Shown here: positions 10,312 to 21,297 of the stretch, one piece after another
How positions within the stretch are numbered: the stretch's first letter is position 1
Layout of the letters: every line of letters begins with the position of its first letter
From: Petrosia ficiformis
Lineage: Eukaryota > Porifera > Demospongiae > Haplosclerida > Petrosiidae
Length of the DNA: 64,000 bases
Direction: 5' to 3'
Assembly (NCBI GenBank): GCA_947044365.1
Contig: OX345636.1
Span: 11,799,809 to 11,863,808, forward strand
Notes under the pieces: generated by a model
The model's database searches: none
Seen by the model: only the letters and a program-made list of their open reading frames with translations
What the model was told of the DNA's origin: nothing
Position numbers and translations under genes: made by a program

Positions 10312-13300
10312 ATGGCGAATAACAAGTTCATTCTTGTTCTTTTTGTGTTTGCTGGTGTTTTTGCAGTAGGATACACTGATTGTAAGTTACAATTGCTAGT
10401 TATACATAGTCATTTAAATAGTTATTATTGTAATACTTATTTTCAACTGCAACTGAGTACTGGGAACAAGGCTAAGCCAGCATCTATAATATTATGTTTA
10501 TAATTTATTTTATTTTAGCTTGTGATTTGGACTGTTCTCCTGGGGATGTGTGCACAGTTGATTCACTAACGGGCCCATACTGTAGTCCTTATGGTAAGTG
10601 ATGTAATATATGATATGTGGTCTGTTGATTTCGGCATATTCATTAATCATGTACAACATGATTGTTAAAACTAAGATTGCAACTATACTAGTAGAGGCAT
10701 GAAATGTTGAAGCAAGAATCTGTCTACACTAAGACTAGAGTTACACTTTCTACAGAGCCTTAGAATTCAGAGCACACAGAATGGCAAAAATTCTAGTGCC
10801 TTTTGGGATTGACTAATGATCGGATTTTCCTCCCTACACTCTAGCTCTTGATAACTAGCAGCAAACCAGTTTTAGTTGTTAGGCCACAACTAAACGCAAA
10901 ATTTCTTGAATTCAGTCGAAGACAATGTTTAACTAATTCAAGAATTAGTATAGAACCAGAGAGAGAGAGAGTACGGGATGGCACCGAAAAAACATGGCCG
11001 CCCATACATTTCAATTGCAAGTGATGACCTCACATCCAGTGGCGTAGCCAGACCAAGAAATGAAGGGTGGCCCGGCATGCAAAGCATGGCGCGAAAATTT
11101 TTGCCTAATTAATTATTCATGAGGGGCGTGGCCAATTACACCAAGACTGCCGTTCATTGATCATCGACAGATTTACAAACACGAATCCTCGTCTACATCT
11201 GACTCACGCTCTGACAGTACTCTAAGATGGTTTAGATCGATTAACTTTTCATCAATCAAAAATAACTAACCTTTTCCTAGAGTGGACTGGTGCTAGAAAA
11301 TTTGACTGCCTCTTGACAGCCATTTTATCTCGATTTTATCACATGGTCAGCAGGAGGGCCCATAATCTTTTAAGGGTGACCAGGCCCACCCTAGCCACCC
11401 CATAGCTATGCCTATGCTCACATCTCTGGTAATATAGGTTTTAATACACACATACCTCTTCATATCTAGTGTTTTTATGACTACCAACATCTTCTAGATG
11501 GCCAAAGATTGTTGTTGTGGTAATGAACCGGCGAGTGGCGAAACTCATATTAATATACTGATTTTTAAGGTAATAGTAATAGTAATATATTACAATAGGT
11601 ATTATTAGTAATAGCAATCATAATTTGTATTAGTAATAGTAATATACTGGTGTTTAAGGTAATAGTAATAGTAATATATTACATTGGTTGACCCCATGTC
11701 TGATAGTAATTAAATTATTATTAAATATTTCAGTTAATAAAGGATGCATAGCTGTTCATTCATATGTCTGTATATAATTTTAAACTATTTACTCACAAAT
11801 ACGCGATTCAAACTAACGGGTAGTAGCACTACTACTTATTAGTGTGAATCGCGTATTTGTGAATAATAATGTATTGGATACTCATTGTATCATGCTCATT
11901 TACAAGCATATGATTCGTAATCCGTGATCCGCGTTTTATACCTACTAAGTGATCAAACCACGTGGAATTAATTACGCATGCGCATTTGTGTACTCGGAAT
12001 TGCTTGTTGCATTGGGATCATAAACATAGCTTGTGAGCAAATACATTCTTTCAAATATAATATTAAAGCCATTGTATAATAATATTTTATACTATGATAA
12101 GCATTAGAATACTGAATGGTTGACACAGTGACAGACACTAGGACTGCAGACGGTGCTGTAAGTGAAATAGATCATCTGTAAGTGAAAAGAATGCATAAAT
12201 AATTGATATATACAAAAGACTGACCTTCAATGATGAACAAATTATAATGAATATATGATTGTATGATTTCATGGTATATAATTTACACCAGTATTTCTGC
12301 AATCTACAAAAAAATTTTCATATCATTCAGGAAAAAAACAATGGAAACAAAAATAATTAAAAACATAAAAATGGAAGAAGGTGTAGGGACGTCAAAACCC
12401 CAAAACATGTGAATAAGGCTAACATAGGAGCCAAAATTAAACAAACCACTTCCATATAAACCTACATAAGTACAGCTCTTTGTATTTTGCTTTATAGCGG
12501 TGTAAGTACTTATGTAGGGTTATATGGAAGTGGTTTGTTTAATTTCCATGTAGAAATAGCAATACGATGACAAACATGGGCATGACCGCTAAAGATGGTT
12601 GAGTTGTATTACATTCAACTGCTTTCATAGATGTTATGAAATAATGAAAGGCTTGAAACTCCACAAGTAGGGTCTTACAAATGTGAAGTATCAGTTTTCT
12701 TGGTGAATACTTGACAATCATTTTAATTTAACCTTCCGTTCAATTTTGTAATTTTAAAATTTCCTGTTCAGAGAGAAAATACCCACACCTACTTAATAGA
12801 ATACTAAATTTCACTGCAATCACTGGTTCTTGGTGGAACCAGGCCCCTAATTATTGTAGATTACGATGGTATACCAATGCGGTGGCAGCATGTCGGCATT
12901 CTAAATGCCATGTGGTTGGGTGGTGCTTTGATTCAAGTCTCTGACCTTTGATGTTACTTTGAAGTTAGCTTAGAGCTTTAAAAAAGTACGAATAGTTTAT
13001 AGCACATGCTGATGTATGTGTAATGTATATACACTTGGTTTATAGCTTAGTCTAGTAAAAGAGAAAGGGATGTTCGGAGAATGAATGAAAAAAAACGTTC
13101 GCTTGCACTCTTGGGTTAATGAATTGGTGACAAGGTTGAGGTGACTGTTAGATTGCTCCAGTAATTTAAGAATTATGTAAATTGCCTCTATTTAGTTGCA
13201 ACAAAGGCATTGATTTTGATAAATCCTGAGCCACGAGTTGCAATTAGTATAATTATTATATCCATTCAGGTATAGTTGGAATTTAATTATAATTATTTAT

Positions 13301-16300
13301 TCAAAAGCCCCCAGGTTGTGAAACTGTATAAGTGATACCATTTATATGATCTATCACTGAATATTTAATTACTATTTTAACAAAGATTGAACATACTACG
13401 GAGTGTAGAACATGCATAGTACAGAAACGACGCGTGAATTTTTTTTGATACCTACTGTAATCTTTATTCAATTGCAAGCAAGTACAAGGCAAAGCCATCA
13501 TCCAAAATATTATTTTAATTTTTTTATATTTTATTTTAGCTTGTGATTTGGACTGTTCTCCTGGGGATGTGTGTGTACATGATTCACTAACGGGCCCATA
13601 CTGTAGTCCTTTTCGTAAGTGATGTAATATATAATAAGTGATCTGTTGTTTTCAACATATTCATTAATAATTATTTTCATGTACAACATGATCCCTAAAA
13701 CTAAGTGTGCAGCAGAGGCATGAAAGTCTGAGGCAAGAATCTGTCTACTAAGACTAGAGTTACACTTTCTATAGAGCCCTAGTGTTCAGAGTAAAGTCTA
13801 GTGTTTTTTTTTTTTCTGAATTGACTGGAAAGCCTAATGATCTGAGTTTCCTCTTTGCACCCTAGACTCTAGCTCTTGATAAACTGCAGTAAACTAGTTT
13901 TAGTTTTTAGGCCAAAACTAAATGCTGAATTAGGTCTTACACACGAGTTCTGCAAATTTATTATTCTGGTTTTATAATAATAACCTTTTGAATAAGATAT
14001 TGTCTACCTAATTCAAGAATTAGTATAGATTTCAGAATATATATAAGTGTCTATATAATTAATATTAAAGATATAGGCACAGTATTGGCATAGGAAACTG
14101 CATTGCCTCTACTGCATACACAATATTTGTCAGGGTTTGCAGATTATACTTATTGTCTATCTGCATATGGACATGCAGTCTGAATATGCTTTAAGAACTG
14201 ATGATAGTAAAGCTACATATATGTCCATAACAATTTGAACTGAATATATCTCACTGATAAGAAAGAATGGCATCTGTATCTGTGATGATTGTAAATTAGA
14301 TCAATTCAGAATGATATTGCATGCAGACAATGATATCGAATGGGATCTGCAATTTGGATTATGAAATATAAGTGCATAGGTTGTACAGAGAAAGAAGCCA
14401 ACAACATTTCTTGTGTATGAAAAGCAATTAGTGATACTTCCTAAATAACAGTTTTATTTCCTTCCTCACTATTGTTATAAGTTGTCAAGTTGGTGAATAG
14501 CAAGCTCATTCTTGTTCTATTTGTGTTTGTTGATGTTTTTTTTGCAGTAGACTACACTGATTACAAGTTATGATAGCTATTTACAGATTTAAATAATTGT
14601 TAATGTTATAATCTTTTTTCTACACCTGCAACTGAGAACAAGGCTAAGCCATCATCCATTAATTTATTTTTATTTTAGCTTGTGATTTGGACTGTTCTCC
14701 TGGGGATGTGTGCGTACACGATTTACGAACAGGCCCATACTGTAGTCCTTTTGGTAAGTGATGTAATATATGATGTCTGTTGCTTTCAACTAATTCCTTA
14801 GTGATAATTTCTAGGTACAACATGATTCCTAAAACTAAGATTGCACCTATACTAGGAGAGGTATGAAATGTTGAAGTAAGAATCTGTCTACTAGGAGTTA
14901 CACTTTCTACAGAGCTCTAGTATTCAAAATAGCAAAGATTCTAGTGCCTTTTCAGGATTGACTGGAAAGCCCTCATGATCAGAGTTTCCTCGCAAAACCC
15001 AAGACTCTTGCTCTTATGATAATTAGTTGTTAGGCCCACAACTAAATGCAAAATGTCTTGAATTAGGTCTTGCTCACAAGTTATTATTCTGGTTTTTTAA
15101 TAATAACCTTGTGGACAAGCTAATGTCTACCTAATTCAAAAATTAGTATAGATTTCAGAATTAAGTGCATATATTAAAGATGTAGGCGGAGTACTGGTAT
15201 AGGAAACTGCATTGCTTCTACTGCATACACAATATTTGTTAGGCTTTGCAGATTACACTATTGTCTAACTGTACATGGACAGTCTGAACATGCTTTAAGA
15301 ACTGATGATAGCATATATGTCCATAACAATTTGAGCTGAATATATCTCACTGATAAAAAAGAATGGCATCCGTATCTGTGATGATCAATTTAGAATGATA
15401 TTGCATGCAGACAATGATATCGAATTGGATCTGCAATTTGGATTATGAAATATAAGTGTATAGGTTGTATAGAGAAAGAAGCCAACACATTTTCTTGTGC
15501 ATGAAAAGCAATTAGCGATACAAACAGTTTTATTTCCTTCCTCACTATTGTTATAAGTTGTCAAGTTGGTAAATAGCAAGCTCATTCTTGTTCTATTTGT
15601 GTTTATTGATGTTTTTTTTTTGCAGTAGGCTACACCTGCAACTCAGAACAAGGCTATATAAGCCACCATCCATTATAATTTATTTTTACTTTAGCATGTG
15701 ATTTGGACTGTTCTCCTGGGGATGTGTGTGTACACGATTTACAAACAGGCCCATACTGTAGTCCTTTTGGTATGTGATGTCTGTTGTTTTCAGCTAATTC
15801 GTTAGTGATCATTTCCATGTACAACATGATCCCTAAAACTAAGATTGCACCTATACTAGTAGAGGCATGAAATTTTGAAGCAAGAAACTGTCTACTAAGA
15901 CTAGAGAGTTACACTTTCTACAGAGTCCTAGTATTCAGAACGGCAAAGCTTGTAGTGCCTTTTCAGGATTGACTGGAAAGCCTAATGATCAGAGTTTCCT
16001 CACCGAACCCTAGACTCTAGCTTTTTTGATAAACTGCAGTAAACCAGTTTTAGTCATTAGGCCACAACTAATCACAAAATGTCTTGACAATTATTAATCT
16101 GAATATGCTTTAAGAACTGATGATAGCAAAGGTACATATGTCCATAACAATTTTTAACTGAATATATCTCATTGTAAAACAAGATATATGGAGAGAGAAG
16201 TATCCCTATGATTGCTTTGTTGGTGTCCAACATTCATGCATGGCTGAAATTCACATGCTTGATGCACAGCAGACTATTGTAGTGATTATCTACTCCTCTT

Positions 16301-18464
16301 ACTTCTTAGACATTTTTTCAGATAGAACACTTTTTATAGTGTTAGTTTCTATGCAATGTATAGCTTTCCTCCTACTGAGATGGAGCATGCCTTCTATTAT
16401 GTGCTACAGCCATTAATTGATCGAGCCCCCAGAATGATGCAACTTCCTTAACTAAGTATACAATGCATATGCATATGTGACACAAGAATATTTCTAAACA
16501 TGTATTGAACCTGTTGGAAAGCAATCATATGCATGTCCCTGTAGGCCAAAAAACGAATGGCATCCAATAATACAATAATTAGTTATCAATGCTGTGTCCA
16601 TATGATTGTAAACTAGATTAAAATTAGTGCAGTATGATATTTCACACAGACAATGATAACGGATCAGATCTGCAATTTGGATTATGAAATATAAGTGTAT
16701 AGGTTGTATAGAGAAATCACTATATATGTACAGCCATAGTATTTAATTGTAAAGAAGCCAACATATTTTGTTGCACAAGAAAAACAATTAATGACACTTC
16801 CTATATATCAGTTTTGTTTGCTTCCTGTACAACAATAGTGAGCTAGAGAGAAAGCATTGATTTCCAAATTTAACTCCAGTACTGAACGAGTGTAATTAGA
16901 AAACAAATATTCCCTATTATTATTAACAGAAAATGATGATGATGCCGACGATAATGAAAATGTAGAATCCCGTTTCTCAGCAAAACACCTTATATTCCCA
17001 GCTTTTGGGGTACTATTCTTAATTGCTGTGAGTCTTTTGGTAATTATCGGAATAATAATTATTGTTTACTTGAAGAGGAAACTGAAACATCGAAGCAGGA
17101 CTCTTTCTAAAGTGTAAGTGTATTCATTACACAGTATATATAATATGTTGTGGAATTTTAATATATACATGTACACTCTAGTGTTGTTTCAGTTAACTAT
17201 AACTATAACTAAAACCCCTTTTAGTAAGGTATTATGACTTTATAGTTAATTAAAACTATAACCAAAACTCCTTTTAGTAAGAAATTGTGACATTTAGTTA
17301 ACTAAACTGTGACAAAATTACAGAACTCCAGAATAACTAAGAAATTGACTAATAATGGCATTTCTATTTAGTTTACTAAAACTAAAACCCTTTTAGTTAA
17401 GTCTAATATTGTTTTAGAAAATGCCAGGCATATAATAACTATAAGTGGTTGCTATAGTTATAGTAAATACATTCATGTGTACATGTATGTATGTTACTGG
17501 TACATTCTGATACTTTGCTAGTGACATAGAAGGGTCCTAATAACATAGAACATGCTAGTGACATACCATGGTCCTAGTAACATAGAAGGAAACTACTGAC
17601 ATAGAAAGGTGTTAGTAACATAGATGGGTACTAGTAACATAGAAGGGTGCAAGTAACATAAAAGGGTATTAGTACAACAGTGCTAGTGACATAAAAGGGT
17701 ATTAGTAACATAGAAGGGTACTAATCACATAGAAGGGTGTTAGTAACATACATGGGTACTAGTAACATAGAAGGGTACTAGTAACATAGAAGACATAGAA
17801 GGGTGCTAGTAACATAGAAGAGTGCTAGTAACATAGAAGGGTACTAGTAACATATAGAAGAAGGGCACTATCAACATAGTAACATAGAAGGGTGCTAGTA
17901 ATTATAACATAGAAGGGTGTTAGTAACATACATGGGTACTAGTAACATAGAAGGGTGCAAGTAACATAGAAGGGTTCTAGTAACATAGAAGGATACTAGT
18001 AACATAGAAGGGTACTAGTAACATAGAAGGGTGCTAGTAACATAGAAGGATACTAGTAACATAGAAGAGTGATAGTAACATAGAAGGGTACAAGTAACAT
18101 AGAAGGGTACTAGTAACATAGAAGGGTGCAAGTAACATAGAAGGGTATTAGTACAACAGTGCTAGTGACATAAAAGGGTGTTAGTAACATATAGAAGGGT
18201 ACTAATAACATAGAAGGGTGTTAGTAACATACATGGGTACTAGTAACATAGAAGGGTACTAGTAACATAGAAGGGTACTAGTAACATAGAAGGATACTAG
18301 TAACATAGAAGAGTGATAGTAACATAGAAGGGTGCTAGTAAGAAGGCCAATTATCAGCATGTATGTTTTCCTGATTTGCAACTCACTCTAGAAACATTGC
18401 CATTCAAGAGCAAGGAGAACAAAGGCTTGCAGGGAGTCTTCAGGATCCTACAAGCTTGGCCTGA
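10312..18464 (+). CDS. Type I membrane protein with four tandem four-cysteine modules
   Basis: Seven exons join in phase: 10312-10381 (signal peptide), 10519-10593, 13540-13614, 14679-14753 and 15695-15769 (four modules), 16930-17113 (acidic linker and TM) and 18392-18464 (tail, TGA). They encode about 208 residues. Each module exon is exactly 75 nt, symmetric phase 1, and gives CDLDCSPGDVC, then a Thr/Gly-rich loop, then PYCSP (C-x3-C-x5-C-x9-C). Residues 124-137 are Asp/Glu/Asn-rich and residues 144-171 form the helix. The tail keeps QEQGEQ and LQDPT words shared with the 3071 paralogue; the frame chosen for the last exon rests on this match. The fourth module exon has a GTATGT donor. Introns between modules carry dead signal-peptide exons. 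Function unknown. Confidence 0.72.
11038..11416. mobile_element. Nested hAT-like MITE with 8-bp target duplication
   Basis: Its termini are CAGTGGCGTAGCCAG and, at the right, TAGCTATGCCTATG. It is flanked by CTCACATC at 11030-11037 and 11417-11424. The second copy of the host foldback element shows the uninterrupted sequence at about 49627-49640, in effect an empty site. Confidence 0.8.
11793..11862. repeat. Near-perfect 24-bp stem hairpin
   Basis: The arms start TCACAAATACGCGATTCA at 11793-11816 and pair with 11839-11862 with one mismatch. The loop contains a second small palindrome, TAGTAGCACTACTA. It lies inside the foldback element and has no evident partner gene. Confidence 0.8.
13120..13170 (+). 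repeat. Short gag-derived fragment
   Basis: The sequence GGTTGAGGTGACTGTTAGAT is the reverse complement of the repeat at 8283 and 9020 that belongs to the Gypsy gag remnant. It is too short to code for anything. Confidence 0.4.
14490..14562 (+). pseudogene. Dead signal-peptide exon in module intron (copy 1)
   Basis: The sequence aligns with the functional exon 1 at 10312, but ATG has become TTG and the donor GTAAGT has become ACAAGT. Flanking words (GTTGTCAAG before, TACACTGATT near the end) are kept. It therefore cannot start translation or splice as an exon. Confidence 0.75.
15566..15636 (+). pseudogene. Dead signal-peptide exon in module intron (copy 2)
   Basis: A second decayed copy of exon 1 lies one tandem unit further on. 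Its start is TTG, an in-frame stop follows early, and the 3' part with the donor is deleted, so the text runs straight into CTACACCTGCAACTCAGAAC. Confidence 0.7.
16190..16560. mobile_element. MITE family with CATCCCTATGATTGCTTT termini, copy 2 (reversed)
   Basis: It starts GAAGTATCCCTATGATTGCT and ends GGAAAGCAATCATATGCATG followed by TCCCTGTAGGCC. Inner words (GAGCCCCCAGAATGATGCAA, CTTCCTTAACTAAG) are the reverse complement of the copy at 4552. It lies in the intron before the TM exon of the four-module gene. Confidence 0.6.
17512..18345. repeat. 19-bp minisatellite in last intron of second membrane-protein gene
   Basis: More than 35 units of the GTAACATAGAAGGGTACTA family occur, with higher-order blocks (a segment with TTAGTACAACAGTGCTAGTG occurs twice). 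The position matches the array of the first paralogue, so the array predates or accompanied the gene duplication and then diverged in length. Confidence 0.9.
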
Positions 18465-18689
18465 GGAGTTAAAGAATTCAGAACTGAAACACGAAGAGTT
18501 GAAAAAATTAATTATGGATAGCTGGTATAGCTATACTTTATTGTGCATTTCTGTACATCCACACTCATGCAAACATTCTCCTCTAGCACTGATTGCATAA
18601 TTTTTTATATTGTTTCATAATATTTTTTTGATTCTACTGCTATATGCACAACCACTCACACTACCACAATGACTAAAATTGAGATGTTT

Positions 18690-18910
18690 AACATATATAG
18701 CTAATATGTTAACAAAATTTTAAAATATTTTGGTACTTAACATAATTTTTCAACAATGATAATAACAACAAAATGGATGCAAACAGCTCTTGACCCCAGA
18801 CATTTAGGTTATATTCTATACATTCTTCATGTAGCCATGAGAGTAGGGACACTCAACCCATTCTAAACCATCTTTCATCATCTTCAAAGGTTTTGAAGCA
18901 TATACTAATG
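18690..18910 (-). pseudogene. Decayed transposase zinc-finger remnant, second copy
   Basis: It aligns with 7200-7430 (shared ATTCTATACATTCTTCATGT and CAACCCATTCTAAACC words) but is interrupted by small indels and stops. It marks the right edge of the segmental duplication I can follow. Confidence 0.45.
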
Positions 18911-19034
18911 CACACTGGACTGATTCCTAATGAGTTGGAATGAAATGAAGCAGCAATTCCACTCAACCAAAAGCTAGTCATAAATTTTCTTACTTTACCC
19001 CCTGCCCCTATGGAGAAATGACGCTACCTCAATA

Positions 19035-19145
19035 GTTGGCACCATGGCTCAGTCTAATGTACAGTGGCTTAATTAATTAATTAGTAGAGTGGTAGCAAGC
19101 CAGGGTTGTGGGTTTGACTTCCGGCCATCTGCATCTTTTTTTCCA
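19035..19145 (+). repeat. Possible tRNA-derived SINE fragment
   Basis: GGCACCATGGCTCAG could be a diverged A-box region, and GTGGTAGCAAGCCAGGG with GGGTTTGACTTCC resembles a D-loop and B-box (GGTTCGANTCC). An AT insertion (TTAATTAATTAATTAG) separates them. It does not fold as a normal tRNA by eye. Confidence 0.3.
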
Positions 19146-20055
19146 CTTCTATCTCATGTCACTATATACATGACACTGTTAATGCATTGTTCAAGTGTAC
19201 ACATTCATTGTCCATCAAATGCATAATTATTATACACTAGAGGTTCAATTCAGCACCTAATTGCACACTCAGTCTGATAATGTTTTTAATGAAGTATTAT
19301 GAGATCACTAGGTATAGAGATCTAATTAGACATACATCATGTGTGTGATGTGAAACTCCTTTTCACATTTATACAATTATACATACAAATGGTTGATGCA
19401 TACTGCAGTGATTCTGAGTGATTTACGAGTAGAAAGCACTCTAAGTAAAACAAATTCCTGATGGGTATCTATGCCCTCAGGACCATACTATCCTATATAT
19501 AGTCTGTTACCTTTTCTGTGAGGGTGTGGCAAAACTTTATGCTGATTCTAGTCACTAAAATTTAATAAATCTTATCATTTAGCTACTTGCTTTCATTAAC
19601 ATGAGTGCATTTCACAGTTTTGTCTCCTCTGGATTTGACTGGATAAGAAAATCTAGATATATCACTTGGGAAGTAATGTTAATCTGCAGAGTGCATATCA
19701 CTCTTCTAAAAGTCTATTTTTGAATTTGATTTCTGATTAGTATGATTGATTTTCAGACAATCTTCTGATTATCGATTATAAGTCTGTGATGAAGGATTAT
19801 ACTAGAAGACTTACTTTTCAAGCACACAACAGCAAATAATGCAAGTAACAGGAGGCCTTTTTGATCATCAAATGGAAGAAGTTTCCTTCATTAATTTATT
19901 CCCCTGATTTTAATCAATTATCAATCGTTAGTGATAATCAATTTTAGAATCTCAGCCGATTCCCAGTCCTAATATAATTATACAAGAATAATAAAACACA
20001 TTTTCAATAAAAATGAAAAGAAGATGTAGGGACATCAAAACCCAAAAAGAATGCA
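19146..20055. other. Intergenic repeats, no gene seen
   Basis: No exon is supported. The segment 19740-19960 is related, in inverted order, to 35940-36250 (GATAATCGATTATAAGT-like and GATCATCAAATGG words). The segment 19985-20055 is an arm of the foldback family (AAGATGTAGGGACATCAAAA). Confidence 0.45.
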
Positions 20056-20064
20056 AACAAGGTC

Positions 20065-20200
20065 GAGAGTAACATTAAAGGGTGCTAGTAACATAGAAGG
20101 GTACTATTGAGTGCTAGTAGCATAGAAAGGTCAACATATAGAAGGGTGCTAGTAATATAGAAAGGCGCTAGTAACTTAGAAGGGTGCAATACCTTACTAG
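20065..20200. repeat. Short decayed 19-bp minisatellite
   Basis: Five to seven degenerate units of the AACATAGAAGGGTGCTAGT type lie directly beside a foldback-arm fragment. This is the third site of this repeat family in the window and is outside either gene. Confidence 0.75.
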
Positions 20201-20204
20201 TAAG

Positions 20205-21297
20205 TATCCTGTAATGTACACTAGTGGTGCTAAAATTAATATGGAACATGTAGCTCCTTGTTAACATTATTTTGTGTTTATTTCCTAAATATGTCATGTA
20301 GATTATGAAATTTTGAACAAATACATGGAAATCATATAATATGCTTAGAAAGCTAGCACAGAGGTAACAACACATAGCACAACACACATGCACGTACAGC
20401 CACACAAAATAACAAAAATAAAACCACTAAAAACAGCCACAATAGCTAAGAAAATTTAACGGCCACAATGACATACACATGTACATTCAAAAATTAGCTA
20501 TTCAGCCCTTTAGTATAAGAGACAACTGAATTTGGATTGTCAACTATAGGTCTCCCTAGAAGGCAAATTTTTTTTGTTTTTTGTATGAAATGGCTAAATG
20601 TAACCATTTCTTGGAAATTATCATAATCTGATCTTCACAGAGCCTTTCACATGCTAACAAGATTGATTTAATCCTGCTGGGGTGCTATGGCTGAAACACA
20701 TGTTCATCAAGTTTACACACCCTACCATTATAATGTAGCACAACAGTGTATATGGTTCAAAAGTGGGGGTCAATGCCCCCTTGGCTCCCAATATCTCTGC
20801 CACTGCCTCAGAAAAATGTTCATACCTTTAGTTTGAATCTTTTTACCTGCAATATTTTCATATCATCCCATTCTTTATTGTGTACGTTAAAAAATCCAAT
20901 ACTTCATTAAATTACAGTATAATCATGTATTAATTAACCATTAAACTATACATATATAAAGTCATCACATCCTAATTTTGAGCTCATCATGAATGTTAAC
21001 AGACTTTAGCCTAATAGTCAATTTCCTCAGCCATACAAGATAGCCATATCGTACAGCATTAATCACAAATTCACAACAGCAAATTAAATTCAATTCAAAA
21101 AATGTTATAATTTAATCATCATAAAATATAATACAATTAATACAAACCACCAGATATAATGTAATTATTTGAGAAAGGGGTGATGCAGGCAAACTATATA
21201 AATGTAGTTTGTGTAGCCTAACTAGCTATAGTGTGTTAATCTTTGTGGTATAGCAGTTTAATTGATTCAGGAGTATAATTATCTGCTGTTTCAAGAT
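20205..21297. other. Upstream region of receptor gene, no gene seen
   Basis: AT-rich with no convincing exon. Near 20930-21010 it resembles 1600-1690. The promoter of the receptor gene presumably lies at its right end, but no clear core element stands out. Confidence 0.4.

Larger units (their letters stand above)
10974..12545. mobile_element. Foldback-type element, copy 1, with nested hAT insertion
   Basis: It begins with GGGATGGCACCGAAAAAA followed by CATGGCCGCCCATACATTTC, as does a second copy at 49573. Both end in an inverted repeat. Here the arms lie at about 12425-12464 and 12500-12541 (core AACAAACCACTTCCATATAA) around a loop, but the outer right arm is missing. It sits in the first module intron of the four-module gene and explains why that intron is about 3 kb rather than about 1 kb. 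Confidence 0.65.
13620..15694. repeat. Tandem 1.0-1.1 kb units that multiplied the module exon
   Basis: Module exons at 13540, 14679 and 15695 are spaced 1139 and 1016 bp apart. The introns share blocks in order: CTACAGAGCCTTAG-like, GACTGGAAAGCC, CTAATTCAAGAATTAGTATA, then the dead exon 1. The same blocks occur once in the first paralogue at 3420-4060. Each unit is thus a copied 5' gene fragment (exon 1, intron, module exon and following intron). Confidence 0.75.

Noticed and set aside
19035..19145. Functional tRNA gene
   Set aside because: Only box-like words are present. The arms do not pair and an AT insertion breaks the D region, so at most it is a SINE relic.
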